The position numbers and the translations under genes were made by a program. DNA of 64,000 bases from Alopecurus myosuroides (taxonomy: Eukaryota > Streptophyta > Magnoliopsida > Poales > Poaceae), in NCBI GenBank assembly GCA_028641055.1, contig CM054060.1, positions 311,846,949 to 311,910,948 of the forward strand, read 5' to 3'. The notes beneath the pieces were generated by a model. That model was not told where the DNA came from. It saw only the letters and a list, made by a program, of their open reading frames with translations, and ran no database searches. This document shows positions 45,501 through 57,900 of the stretch, piece after piece (the stretch's first letter is position 1; each line of letters starts with the position of its first letter).

Positions 45501-46982
45501 ATGTCTCCGTCGTTCCCATCCGTCCGTGGAACGGCAGCGGCGGCGTCCGGCGACAGCGACGACGCGCGCGCCCCGGCCCCGCACGTCGTGCTGCTCTCGT
45601 CGCCAGGCATCGGCCACCTGGTGCCGGTGGCGGAGCTGGCGCGCAGGCTCCACGCCGAGCACGGGTTCACCGCCACGGTCCTCACCTACGCGAGCTCCGA
45701 CTCCGCCGCGCAGCGCTGCGTCCTCGCCTCCCTCCCGCCGGCCGTCGCCAGCGCCTCGCTCCCGGCCGTCCCGCTCGACGACCTCGTTTCCGCCGGGGCC
45801 GCCATCGAGACGCTGCTCTCCGTCGAGGCCCAGCGCGCCGTGCCGGCCCTGACCGCGCTCCTCGTGGAGATCGGGAAAGACAGGAACCTCGTCGCCTTCG
45901 TCGCGGACCTCTTCGGCGCCGACACGCTCCCGGCGGCGCGCGCCGCCGGCGTGCCCGGGTACCTCTTCTTCCCCTCCAACCTCCTCATGCTCTCTGTCAT
46001 GCTCCACCTCCCCCGCCTGGACGCCGAGCTGGACGGCGAGTTCCGCGACCTGCCGGGGCCCGTCAGGCTGCCCGGATGCGTGGCCCTGCCCGGCGCCGAC
46101 GTCCTGCAACCGCTCCAGGACAGGAAGAGCGACGCGTACCGGTGGATGCTGCACCACGGCGAGAGGTACCGCGACGCCGACGGCATACTGGTGAACACGT
46201 TTGACGCCATCGAGCCCGGCGCCGCGGCGGTGCTTCGGCAGCAGGAGCCCTGGCGCCCGCCGGTGTACCCGGTCGGGCCGGTGATACGGTGCGCGGAAGA
46301 GGGCGAGGACGCCACGGGCTGCATCCAGTGGCTCGACGCGCAGCCGGACAGGTCGGTCCTGTTCGTCTCCTTCGGCAGCGGAGGCGCGCTGCCTGCAGCG
46401 CAGATGAACGAGCTCGCGCGCGGGCTCGAGCTCTCCGGTCAGCGGTTCCTGTGGGTCGTCAGGAGTCCCACTGACAGCGGGGCCGACCCAGGGGCCAACT
46501 ACTACGACGTGTCAAAGAGCAAAGACTATCCGCTACAGTTCCTGCCACCTGGCTTTCTCGAGAGGACAAAGGAGATGGGCCTGGTGGTCCCCTCCTGGGC
46601 CCCGCAGGTCAGGGTGCTCGGCCACCGGGCCACCAGAGCCATGGTAACACACTGCGGGTGGAACTCGGTGCTCGAGAGCGTGATGCACGGCGTGCCGATG
46701 ATTGCGTGGCCACTGTACGCCGAACAAAGGGAGAACGCCGTGATGTTACACGAGGAGACCAACGTGGCGTTGAGGCCAAAGGCCCGAGGCGCGCATGGGT
46801 TGATTCTTGGTGAAGACATCGCGGAGGTCGTGAACGACACGATGAACGGCAAAGAAGGACAAACGGCTCTAAAGAAGGTAACAGAGCTTCAGGAAGCTGC
46901 TATGAGTGGGCTAGCTCCGAGTGGTATATCCCGCGAGACACTTGCGAAAGTGGTAAGGAAATGGAAAGAGTGCAGCTCTTAA
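45501..46982 (+). CDS. UDP-glycosyltransferase, UGT72-like (hydroquinone/phenolic glucosyltransferase type)
   Basis: An intronless gene for a 493-residue cytosolic family 1 glycosyltransferase, which transfers sugar from a UDP-sugar to small acceptors. The ATG at 45501 has the context caccaccATG. His39 in SSPGIGHLVP is the expected catalytic base and Asp136 in FVADLF its partner. The 44-residue PSPG donor-binding box runs from W366 (WAPQVRVLGH) to Q409 (WPLYAEQ) and contains HCGWNS; the final Gln favours UDP-glucose. No signal peptide is seen. Length and motifs match UGT72 enzymes, which act on phenolics and monolignols, but the acceptor cannot be read from sequence. All key residues are present and the frame is unbroken, making it the one clear functional host gene here. 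The 5' half is very GC-rich, as in many grass genes. Confidence 0.93.
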   Translation: MSPSFPSVRGTAAAASGDSDDARAPAPHVVLLSSPGIGHLVPVAELARRLHAEHGFTATVLTYASSDSAAQRCVLASLPPAVASASLPAVPLDDLVSAGAAIETLLSVEAQRAVPALTALLVEIGKDRNLVAFVADLFGADTLPAARAAGVPGYLFFPSNLLMLSVMLHLPRLDAELDGEFRDLPGPVRLPGCVALPGADVLQPLQDRKSDAYRWMLHHGERYRDADGILVNTFDAIEPGAAAVLRQQEPWRPPVYPVGPVIRCAEEGEDATGCIQWLDAQPDRSVLFVSFGSGGALPAAQMNELARGLELSGQRFLWVVRSPTDSGADPGANYYDVSKSKDYPLQFLPPGFLERTKEMGLVVPSWAPQVRVLGHRATRAMVTHCGWNSVLESVMHGVPMIAWPLYAEQRENAVMLHEETNVALRPKARGAHGLILGEDIAEVVNDTMNGKEGQTALKKVTELQEAAMSGLAPSGISRETLAKVVRKWKECSS

Positions 46983-47513
46983 AATTTACATGACAATATT
47001 GTTTAAAAAGTGTCTTCATGGTCATGTTTTTACGTATAAGTTCGCACTTGCCTGCCATAACTCATAAGACATTTGTGAGAAGCAATAGAAGACATTTGTG
47101 AGAAGCAATAGAGTATGAATGAAAAATTGTCATGTTGTAAGGAAATAAGTATTAATTTTCTTCCTCTGAATGTAAAAGTTGCACTTTGTTTATCAGTTGG
47201 AAATACTTCAGCTCTTAAAATTTACATGACAATATTTAGTGTCTTCATGGTCATATAAAGTTTTACGTACAAGTTCGCACTTGCCATAACTCGTAACACA
47301 TTTGTGAGAAGCAATAGAAGACATTTGTGAGAAGCAATAGAGCATGAATGAAAAATTGTCATGCTGTATGGAAATCAATGGACCATGAACAACTCATCAT
47401 GTGATATGTTCGTAGTACCGATTCTATTATTGTATTTTCCGCAACTTTTTGATGCGACTAGATTTCCTTCTTCTCAATGTAAAAGTTGCACTTGGTTTAT
47501 CAGTTGGAAATAA
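46974..47513 (+). repeat. Tandem duplication of the UGT 3' end
   Basis: Copy 1 (46974-47209) begins at the last codons (agctcttaa, including the stop). Copy 2 (47210-47513) repeats it with an extra stretch of about 70 bases. Each copy holds a doubled 22-base motif (gacatttgtgagaagcaata), which must be older than the larger duplication. Confidence 0.88.
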
Positions 47514-48824
47514 CGCATAGGCTCACAACCTCCATCCCAATAAGACCCATTTCGTCCAACATTATCTACTGGATCCACAATAGTGCCTTCATGCCGGTCA
47601 AAGAATAAAGAGTTGTACTTGCGTGTAATTTATCAATTTAAGAAGCTAAGCCCATATTTTTTTTAAACTACGGGGAATGATTTAGGAAGTATGACAAGAG
47701 ACATTTTCATACCTAGAACTCAACATCGTCTCAACGTACATATTGTTTCAATTCTCCTGTGTACTTGTGCTTTAGTACAGTCCATATTTTAAGACGCCTT
47801 CTCTTACAATAATAGATCCATCACAAGTTGTATATCTAGATTTCTAAGAGCACATCTCTAAATACATCAACAAGTCTGTCGATGCATTTTATGCAACACA
47901 AGGTACATTTTGAAAACTCAATCCATGACGTCATAAAGTTGCTCACTTCAAACACCATGATGCTTTTCAAGCTCGAAAACATAGTCTAGACACAACTCTC
48001 TTGCATTCCGCTTGCACACAATGTATAGGTCCATCCTAGCTCCATATACAAATCACTTTATCCACGACCACTCGTTGAAATGCCACCTAACTCACATAGA
48101 CATACTAAACACATGCTTGACGGGATAACCCACAAGGTTATATTAACAATAACTATCATACTGAGATCATTGATCCTATATGTTTCAGACATGTTTCTTA
48201 GCCATTTCAATACAATCATTGGCGTTTATCTTGGTGAATTTATGTCTTCTTCACTCTCGATGTCTTCAAAAACATAATTTTTTTTTGTTTTGAATTCATT
48301 CCTCCAATAATTATCAACCATGGCTCAGACGAGCCCAATCGCAATCCCCTTTGAATTTGACCATGAACTCCATTTAGGTATTTTCTTGATTTTATAACTT
48401 CACGTAGTTCATATGCGATTCACTCATTTAACTCAATATTTATGTTGCAAAGTTCACTTATATTGTTTCTTCTTGCTCACAATGTATTAACATCTTGAAC
48501 TAAGTAAGTATAGCCTTGCAAAATGCAATCGATCCATGAGTACAAACTTTTGGTTTTGCCATTATGTGGAGACAATTCAACACTTGCCTCGTAATGTAGA
48601 AAACAGTTGGGGAAATTGGTTGTGGGGCATTAACCAAAAGTTTGGAATTCTCATTTCAGGGGAAGTGTTAGCCTTGATGTGATTGCTTTGGATATGTAGA
48701 TTAATCTGATGTTTAATCACTAAAAATACATATCTATGGCAGATTATTTCTACCGATGTGCGTGTTGAATAGTCATCTCAACAAGTCCCTCGGGTGAACC
48801 GATAGGGTTTCGATTAGTAGAACG
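47514..48824. other. Intergenic sequence; nothing recognised
   Basis: AT-rich, short frames only. Confidence 0.5.
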
Positions 48825-49620
48825 TGTAGACGCTGGTGACGATCGTCGGCTAACAGGGGGGCACGATTTACCCAGGTTCGGGGCCCTTGTAGAGGTAAAA
48901 CCCTTACTGCTGCTCTTGTCGATCTGTATTATCAGTAGATCGGTTACAATGGGGGGTGCTCGAGTCGAGAGTATGGTCTCGATCTCAACGCTTTGGTGGT
49001 GTGGTATTTCTTAGATCCCCCTTTGGTAGTTCCCCTGGCCTTATATAGGTGGCCAGGTCCCGAACCATACCCGGGGGGGGGGGGGGTTACAAACCCTAGT
49101 TTTAGGTCGGTTAAAAGTTTCCTTCTTGACCCGCAAGGCTTTGCGGGTGGGCCTTGATTGGGCCTTCTAGAACTGTTTGAGGCACCTCTTCTTAAGCTTA
49201 GGTCTTGGGCCTTGGACCGGATAGCCTCACCCGATAGGTCCAGGACTCGTCCCCTCGTCAGTAACCCCGAGTGTTTATTCGACTGAGAATCTGTCGGGTA
49301 GACACTCAAAGTTCGTCCTGATTTCCTTGGATTGATAGTTTCAATCGCTTGAATTTGGAGGGAGCATACCCAATGCGCGATGCGCTTTTTATACTCGAGC
49401 ATCGAGCAATAAATGTGCCTGTGTTCTAGCTGTTTTCGCAGAAGGATGTGGCTCAGTTGCTTGGCTCTCTCGAAAGCTCAGGGCCAATTAATTGCATCTA
49501 GGGAAAAAACAGTTCTGGCCTACACAGATTCGATACCTCCGACTCGAATCCGGCAAGGTGATCGTTGCGACTGGGTCGTGGAGGTCTTACAGAGTCAAAC
49601 TTAACCTATAGGGGTACCCG
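48825..49620 (-). repeat. 3' LTR-like end of the Tat element
   Basis: The outer end begins TGTAGACGCTGG at 48825; on the minus strand a TATA box (cctatataagg) lies at 49040-49050. A homopolymer of 13-14 G occurs near 49073-49087. The inner border is not certain. Confidence 0.55.
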
Positions 49621-49951
49621 GCGCGTCCGCTAGGATTTTTTTTCGTGTTGTTGACACGGAATTTTACCGGAGGACGCAGCTTGAGTATGATTCCAGGCCC
49701 ATATGAGAGGTCTTTGGGTCTTACCTTCGTACTCGAAAGAATACGACATCCGGATGTGCCTAGTCGGCTGAACGATCCGGGATAGAGATGTGTAAATACA
49801 TCGTGTGATAGAGTAGCAGAAGCTGAATACTCACGATTTTAATTTTGATCATCTCTTCGAGAATCTTCGATTGGTGGGACCTTCTTTTCTTTGTTGTATT
49901 CATGATACAGAGATTTTTGTGTTGGCCGTAGTTTTTTCTTTGGCTTGTCTA

Positions 49952-50203
49952 TATGAAAGAGTTTTCGTGTCTGGGGGTTATGCGAAAGAGATTTTCGCGT
50001 CCTGATATGCCCATATGAAAGAAATTTTGTGTTAGGGAACTCATGCGAAAGAGTTTTCGCGTCTTGACATGCCTATACGAAAGAAATTTTGTGTTTAGCG
50101 AGGTTATGCGAAAGAGTTTTTGCGTCTTGATATGCCCATACGAAAGAAATTTCGTTTTACGGAACTTATGCGAAAGAGTTTTCGCGTCTTGATGAGGTAT
50201 ACA
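49952..50203 (+). repeat. 62-63 bp tandem repeat with palindromic core
   Basis: TGCGAAAGAG starts at 49981, 50044, 50107 and 50169, and each is followed by TTTTCGCG, making a GCGAAA/TTTCGC inverted pair. A second half-unit, tacgaaagaaatttcgt-like, is also palindromic. Confidence 0.88.
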
Positions 50204-50577
50204 GTCATGTCACTGCGCACCCGTCTGTTCCGACTCCTCCCGATGGGACGTGACGGAGTGAAGCAAAGCACGCTGGCCCACCTTGTCAGCTTTTTGACCG
50301 GAGACGATAGGTCATGTCCTGTTTTTCCGCGAGCCACGCGCTGTAAATGCGCACAATCTTCTGTAAAGATCGTACCAGAGTAACCATTCACCGCCGCCTC
50401 GTTTCCACTTCACGCGGGGAGGACGCGATTGGCGCCACGTTGCCAAATCCACTGTCTGGATTAGCCCAGCATGCGTATAAATAGTAGCCCTTAGGAGATG
50501 GGTGAATCTATTGTCCATTTTCTCATCTTCTTCCTCCTCGCGCACACCTCCTATTCCGCAAGCACCAGAGAGCTCGA

Positions 50578-53500
50578 ATGGCTGGAGAAAAGAAGTGCAG
50601 CGCCGCCGCATCGTCCTCGAAGGACGTTGGAGATGCTTCCGCGCCGCCCGCCGTGAAAACGGGCGATTGGCGCACCGCCAATACCACCAGAAAGAGCATC
50701 ACCGAGATGCAACGGGAAGGGCTGCTTCCGCCCGATGACGACAAGCGTGTGCGCTTGTCCAAAAAGAAAGAGGTACATAACCCTCACGCGAACAAGCGCG
50801 TGCTCTTTGCGGAGCACGTCTCGCGCGGTCTTTCTCTCCCTCTCCATCCTTTTCTTCTCGGGCTGCTGTATGTCTGCAGCATACAGCTGCACGACCTGCC
50901 TCCAAATGCGCTTCAGCACATATCATGCTTTATCGTGCTTTGCGAGTTCTCCCTGGGCATTCGCCCGCACTGGGGCCTCTAGAAGGCCCTTTTCAAGGTG
51001 CAAATCTTCCGGGAGAAGTCGCGACCAGGCGAGAAGCTGGGAGAGTCGCTGCGCACCGGGGGCTTCAGGATCCAGGCGAGGACGGACATCCCCTACATGG
51101 AGATGTACTTCGTCGACTCGGCGCAAGGATGGCGAAAGAAGTGGTTCTACGTCGTCGACAATAGCGCGGGTGGAGCTCCTGAGTTCCACCCATTCGCCAT
51201 TCTGAAGCGGTGGAAATCCTGGGCGCACAAGCTCACCGCTGAAGACAGCAAGATGTCTCCCCCTACTCGCGAAGGTGGCGAGCTTCCGCGACAAGGCGAT
51301 GGGGGTTCCGTTGAATGGGATACACTTAGCAAGTGTATTCGTTCGGCGGAGGATCCAACCCCTTCAGGAGAGGCCGTCGACCATGTGGGAGTACCAGGGC
51401 ACTCAGGAGCCGAGCCGCGCTTGCGAAGAAATTCTCTTGAATGCTGAGTTCGAGAAAAAGATCGCGGCCATCACCAAGATGAAGAAGGGAGAGGACTTTG
51501 TTCTCTCGAGCCATTCGAGGCTTCGAAACCTCCCCCAGCCGAGGTGAGTTTCTTATTGTCCTTCTTTTATTTCTTCTAGTCTGAATTTTTTTCGATTGAG
51601 AATCTTTTCTTCTCTTCCTTTTCTGTCTCCATAGAGCTTCAACGTGGTGATGTGCTACCCGCCCATTACTGTGGAAGAGGCATCAGATCTTCTGGCGAGT
51701 AACGTCGAAGCTCCTCTCGAGACTAGCGTCGCGGAGGCTGACTCGAGCTCTGAGCACGAGTATATGGACGAGGAGGAGGAGTCGGATAGCGAGTAGCTCC
51801 AGCGCCGCAAGCGTCGCAAGCCTGATGAAGACGAGGTCACCTCCAAGGGTAGTTCCTTGGGTGACGAGTCCACCAAGGCGACCAAGCCTCTTCAGGTGCC
51901 TCCCCTCAATGTGCTTCCTCCCTTAGGCCACAGGTCGAAGGTTCCCACCGCCTGGAATGTGGACATTCTGGACGATGATGATGAGGATGAGTAAATTTTT
52001 CCCGCGCGTTGTTCGTTAGTCGCAAATCTTTTTCTTGTTCTGGATATTTGTCTGAACTTTTCTTCAACAACAGCCCCACGACCATCAGTCCTGGCCGGTA
52101 CGCTTCTTCGATTCCCTCTGTGAAGAGGAAAGAAGTAGTCGTGGGTGAAGTTCCAGCTGCATAGGCCGCCTAGAGGTCTCCAAGTCCAGTAAGCGCAGCC
52201 GCAACTCCTGAGTACGGGCTGCTTGGTTTCGCGGGTGGAGCTTCAGCAGATAAGGAGGTTTCTGGCAGCTCAGCGGATCCCCTGTCTACTGCCAGGGCCA
52301 AATAAGTTTTTCTCTCTTCCCGCATATTTTCTTTGTTTGTTCGTAATTTCTATCGGGTGCACGACCGTGCTCCCGATGGGAGTAGCCCCCAAGTCCGTGG
52401 TTAATTGCTTGCGGTTAGCCACGGACTCAAGTTGAAGTCTTTCCCTTTTCGTTTTTCTTGATTTTTATCGGGTGCACGGCAGTGCTCCCGATGGGAGTAG
52501 CCCTTGAGGCTATACTCGACTGTGTACAGCCGTGTATAGGCTCAAGTGACTTGTCTTCAACTTGACTTTTTGCCTTGATTCCATCGCTGCTATTGGTCGT
52601 CCAGTGCTTTCGGCTGAAGCTGATTGTGTTTCCTTTCGGGTGGATCGTGACCGGATCGTCGAGGACGGCCGTTCCCTTCAGGGTAAGTTTTTCCACGTAT
52701 CTTGTCTTTTACTGTTTCTCTTGATCGTGAAGGTTGCTCCAACCGTATACTTTGTACTGCAGATGAAGTCCCCCGCATGAAGGCTGAAAAGGCTGAAGCC
52801 GTCGCTCGGGTGAAAATCCTTGAGGCGGAGCTAGAATCCTCACGAAAGGAGTTGGAATCCACTCGGAAACATTCAGCCGATCTTGAGGGGAAGTTCGTCG
52901 AGGCTCAAGGGGCGCTAAAGCAACTGGTGGAGGCGGGTGCGAAGCATGACAGTGATCTTGTCGGCCTCGTACGCCCCTTGGCTCAGAAGCTTGCGGCTAA
53001 GCTACGTTTAGCCAATCTTCTGTTGCAATTTGAACTTATTTTGTTGTCTTGAAAATTTATGCTATCTTTGTTGTAGATGCCCTTGGGGTTGGACTGGAGC
53101 TGCCCGGGAGCCAGCGACTAGACGCCCTCACGGACTCTTGCGCCCAGCTCCAGGAACACGCGAGTAGAATCTGCTCCCTCGTTGGTGATGCCACCCGAGT
53201 GTTGACGCGATTCCACGACCGCTTACTCGTGGATGTGGCGATTCCGCCTACGCTGTGATGCCTCCTGAAGGTGTTCCTGGATAATGAAAATCTTCTCCAG
53301 GAGTACTCAATCGCTCAGTCCGAGTGCGGGGCCAAGATGGCTATTCAATTCGCCCTGGCGCATGGAGTCTCAGATGACCTCGAGAAGGTGTATTCGAGTG
53401 TTCCCTACGACGCCTATGGCAAAAAGGTAGCGCTCCGTCATTTTTCCGATCGTGCTGAAGTCCTCGCGAAGATGCTCTCTGAGGTGCTCTCCCGCGCTAG

Positions 53501-54578
53501 TCGCAAGGGACAGCCTTCCGCGAGTGGAACCACTTCAGCTGCTCCTTATGATAGTTTTTGTTTCCTTTTGTTCATAGATGTAATGAACCTTGGGATGTAT
53601 TCCCGTATTTTGTGCCGTTTAATCGAACTATTTTCTGAAATTCTTAGTATTTAATTGTTGCGCCTTTACTTTTGTATGCTCCCAATGGGAGTAGCCCCCG
53701 AGCACTCGAGGAAATGAGTGGTATGTTCTCGACTGGGGCCTTGTGATCTTTCTGAACTTTCATTGTTTCTTTCCAGGTAGTGGATCCCTGGGTAGAGTCT
53801 TCGAGCGGGACTGCTTCGCAGGTTAATCCTCTTGTCGCAGCTGCCAGCACGTTTGCGTCACTCCATGATCGTGTTGCGGATGGCGAGCGTAAACTGAAAG
53901 CTTTGCGGGGCGTGGCTGATGTTTCCAAGTCGAAGCAGATACTTGCGGCTGAGCGTGAGCAGTTTGTGATGGAAGAGCTGGCCGATGTTGCAAAGGACAT
54001 GCTTTGTAAGCTTGCAAGCCCCCTAGTACTTTACTGCTTGCTTCTTTCTCTGTTTTGACTTGTTCACTGCATTTGCAGTTCTTGAGCCCGACGGACCTTG
54101 TGAAACCCATTGGGTGGATAACCACATTGCCTATGAGGCGGGTAGCTTGAAGCCGCATGCGAACAATTTCTGGTCTGACCGCAGCCGAGGTTTTGTCTTG
54201 GCTACCTTGAAGTATCGGGCGTGCCAGGCAAAAATACTCGTCGAATCCTATCGCGAGGCTATGTCTTCTGTGCATCGGACATTTTATCCATTGGATACCG
54301 TTCCAGAAGAGTTAAGCGGTTTGCTAAGGATTTTCCATCTAGTAGGAGAAGTTCGAGAGTGTGTTCGCCAGCAACTTGTGTGTGGATCTCAAGTAGCTCT
54401 AGCCTTCGTTCGGATGTGGCATCCTGAGGTCAACTTTAGGTCGGTGGCGCGGCTTGCTAACTCTCCAGTTGATTTTTCTCCTCATTATGCGGTCATTCGT
54501 CTTGCAGTGGAGCAGATTATTCGACTGACTTCCGAGGAGATTGATCAAATGCTTGCGGAAGCGACTGCTCGCCATTAG
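50578..54578 (+). pseudogene. Antisense additional ORF, Transposase_28-like, multi-exon, decayed
   Basis: Runs opposite to pol and converges on it with a gap of about 340 bases. Exon 1 (ATG 50578) includes HVSRGLSLPLHPFLLGLLY and SIQLHDLPPNAL, the hallmark of the 'putative gypsy type transposon' family. A TAG at 50980-50982 sits where Trp is expected (HWGL-stop-KALF), and a frameshift lies near 51270. Introns are visible, for example gtgagtttc (51545) to tccatag (51634). Later exons encode an acidic stretch (51740-51790, with another TAG), a coiled coil (about 52760-52950, MKAEKAEAVARVKILEAELE) and a C-terminal domain (54079-54578). The function of the family is unknown; it is carried by Tat elements and is not a proven transposase. 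This copy cannot make full-length protein. Confidence 0.8.
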
Positions 54579-54920
54579 ATGTAGCTGTAGGATGTAAATA
54601 TCTTGTATTTTGTTGTAAGGTGTTTGAAGGTGTAAGCCTTGTGACCTTGTATAGTTCAGATATGTGTAAGGTGTGTATAAGGTGTGTACCTTGTTGTACC
54701 TTTGTGTTTGTAGTATTCGAAGAAATTTATGTATGCTAGTTGGGCGTAGCCCCCGTGTGTTTGGGGTGTATACCTGTCGTTTTTAGCATGAAAATAGAGA
54801 ATGTGATAGCTATGGTTGAGAAACCATGTGTTTATTGATTTGGCTGAGAAGCCATGTGTTTGACCGAGCTACAGAGTGGCTGGTACAACCTTATTTCTTG
54901 CGAGTAGAATAATCCTAGGG

Positions 54921-57900
54921 TTAGAACTTGCGGAGATGCACAACGTTCCACGGGTTGGAGTAGATGCCACCGGTCTTCGGATTTTTCAATCGGTAAGCGC
55001 CTCCTGGGACAACTTCGTGTATTATGAAGGGTCCTTCCCATGGTGGCTCGAGTTTGTGTCCTTCCTTCTGTTTGAGCCGCGGTACCAAGTCTCCTATCAC
55101 GAAAGATCTGTGGCGTATACGTCGACTGTGATAGTTGCGTAGTGATTGTTGGTATACTGCGGATCTTGCAAGTGCGATGTCTCGTATCTCATCTAGTGCG
55201 TCCACGTCTTCTGCGAGTGCCTTGTTTGAGGTTTCTTCGTTGTATGCGACGACTCGTGGGGCACTGAATTTGACATCTTCGGTTAGGACAGCTTCAGCTC
55301 CGTATACCATGAAAAATGGCGTGTAGTTTGTTGACCGATTTGGTGTTGTGCGTAGGCTCCACAGTACTGACGGTAGTTCTTCGCCCAGTGCCCTGCCGCC
55401 GGGTGCAGTCGATCGAGTAGCCGCTTCTTCAGGCCAGCGCAAACTAATCCGTTGGATCGTTTGACTTGGCCGTTGGTTTGCGGGTGAGCCACAGAGGCGA
55501 AGCTAAGGTTGATTCCATTTTCCTCGCAGAAGTCATGCGTTTCTTTGGCTGTGAAGTTGCTTCCGTTATCCGTGATGATATTGTGTGGTATGCCAAATCT
55601 GCACACGATGGAATCGAGGAATCTCACGGCGCACTCAGCGTGTGCGGAGGTGACTGACATAGCCTCTATCCACTTTGTGAACTTGTCGACTGCCACAAGC
55701 AGGTGGGTGTATCCTCCAGGCGTCGATTTGCGCAGGGGTCCTACCATATCTAGCCCCCATCGAGCAAAGGGCCAGGCGATGGGGATCATGTGGAGCTCTG
55801 TGGCAGGGGCGTGTGGCCTGGGCGCGAATCTCTGACAAGCATTACATCTGTCGACTAGGTCTTTCGCGTCTCTGGCTGCCGTGAGCCAGTAGAATCCTGC
55901 CCTAAAAGCCTTGCCTACGATTGCCTTCCAACTGGCGTGGTGTATGTCTTGTAGCAACTCCTTGCCGTCTTCGGGTGCTATGCATCTCTGCAATATTCCT
56001 GATATGCTTTGTTTGTGTAGCTCTCCGTTGAGCACCCGAAAGGATTTGCTGCGTCGTACTATTTGTCGGGCCTCGCAAATGTCTGCTGGGAGCTGTTTGT
56101 TGGACAAGTAGTCGAGGTATTTTTGCGTCCAGACTGGTTCGACCAGAAAAACTTGTGTTGTAGGTGAGCTCGATAATAGCAATTTGCGGGCTGGCGTCCG
56201 TCTCCACTGTTGCGGATGTTCTCGCTGGCGTTTTGACCTTGACCGAACATTTGATCATTCTTTCAAAGTAGATTCCTGGCGGTATTGGTGTGTTTGTGGA
56301 CCCCATGTTTGCCAACTTATCTGCTTCCTCATTGCTGGATCGCGCAATGTGCTTCAGTTCGCACCCTTTGAAACTTCCTTTGAGCATATTATACATGTCA
56401 CGACAGGCGACCATGTTATCTGCGATAGCATCGCACTCCTTCATCGTCTGCTGCATGATGAGGTTTGAGTCTTCATATATCATCAATCAGGTGGCTCCGC
56501 AGGCGATCGCCATTTTCATGCCGTGGAGCAGGGCTTCATATTCTGCGTCGTTGTTGGATGCTGGATCATCGGGTGGGAAGTCCAATCTCAGGTTGTACTG
56601 CAGCTTATCTCCTCTGGGAGAGATGAGAACGACCCTGGCTCCGGCTCCTTTGTTTCTTTTCGACCCGTCGAAGTACATGATCCAGTTGCTCGTGTATTCT
56701 GGTGGTCCTGGTGTTTGCAGTTCCGTCCATTCACTTAGGAATTCCACGACTACCTGAGACTTTACAGAGTTGCGTCCTGCGTATATTATGACCCAGGCGC
56801 CTAGCTCGATGCTCCACTTTGCAATTCTTCCGGATGCCATGGGGTTGCTCATGATAGTACCGAGTGATGCGTCGTTAAGCACCGTTACGGTATGTTCCTG
56901 CAAGTAATGCTTGAGTTTTCGAGCTGTGAGCACTACGCCATACGCGAGTTTCTGGTAGTGAGGGTATCGTTGTTTGCACGGCAATAGCACCTCGCTGATG
57001 TAATATATTGGCCTCTGAACTCCGTATGCCTTTCCCTCCTCTGGCCGCTCGACTACGATAACCGTGCTGACGACTTGGTTTGTTGCGTCTAGGTAGAGGT
57101 ACAGGGGTTCTTTCTCTTGTGGCGTTGCCAAGACGCGCTTGCTCTGTAGTACTTGCTTCAGATCGATGAACGCCTTTTTTGCTTCGGATGTCCACTCGAA
57201 CTTATCTGTCTTCTTCAACAGCTTGTAGAAGGGCAATGCTTGCTCGCCTAATCTTGCGATGAATCTGCTCAGGGTGGCTAATCGCCCTGCGAGCTGCTGC
57301 ATGCCGCGAAGATTGGTTGGCTCCTTCATTGGCAAGATTGCTTGAATTTTCTCCGGATTGGCTTCGATTCCTCGGGCGGACACCAAATACCCGAGAAGTT
57401 GTCCTGCAGGGACGCCAAAGATGCATTTTGTCGGGTTGAGCTTAATTCTGTATGCGTTGAGAGCGTCGAATGTCTCCCTGATGTTCTCGAGGAGCGTATT
57501 CTCCACTCGAGTCTTGATGACGATGTCGTCAACGTACACTTGCACGTTCTTGCCAATGATCTTGGCGAGGCATTTTTGCATGCAGCGCTGATATGTTGCG
57601 CCTCTTTTTTAGCCCGAAGGGCATTGTCGTGTAGCAGTAGACACCGTGCGGTGTGATGAATGCTGTCTTCTCCTCATCCTCCTTTTTCATCTTGATCTGA
57701 TTATAGCCCGAGTAGGCGTCTAGGAAGGAGAGGCGCTGGCAGCCTGCGGTGGAATCCATGATCTGGTCGATCTGTGGCAAGGGGAAATTATCCTTGGGGG
57801 GGGGGGGGTAGTGTTTGTTCAACGATGTGTAGTCGATGCACACGCGAAGGATGCCAATGTTTTTCTACGGGACCAGCACCGGGTTTGCTAACCAGGTGGA

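Noticed and set aside
45686..46324. Minus-strand 212-residue frame in the UGT gene
   Set aside because: Shadow of the GC-rich sense frame; no domain.
50578..54578. An independent host gene with introns
   Set aside because: It lies between pol and LTR of the Tat element, its first exon matches the gypsy-associated Transposase_28 family, and it is broken by stops.
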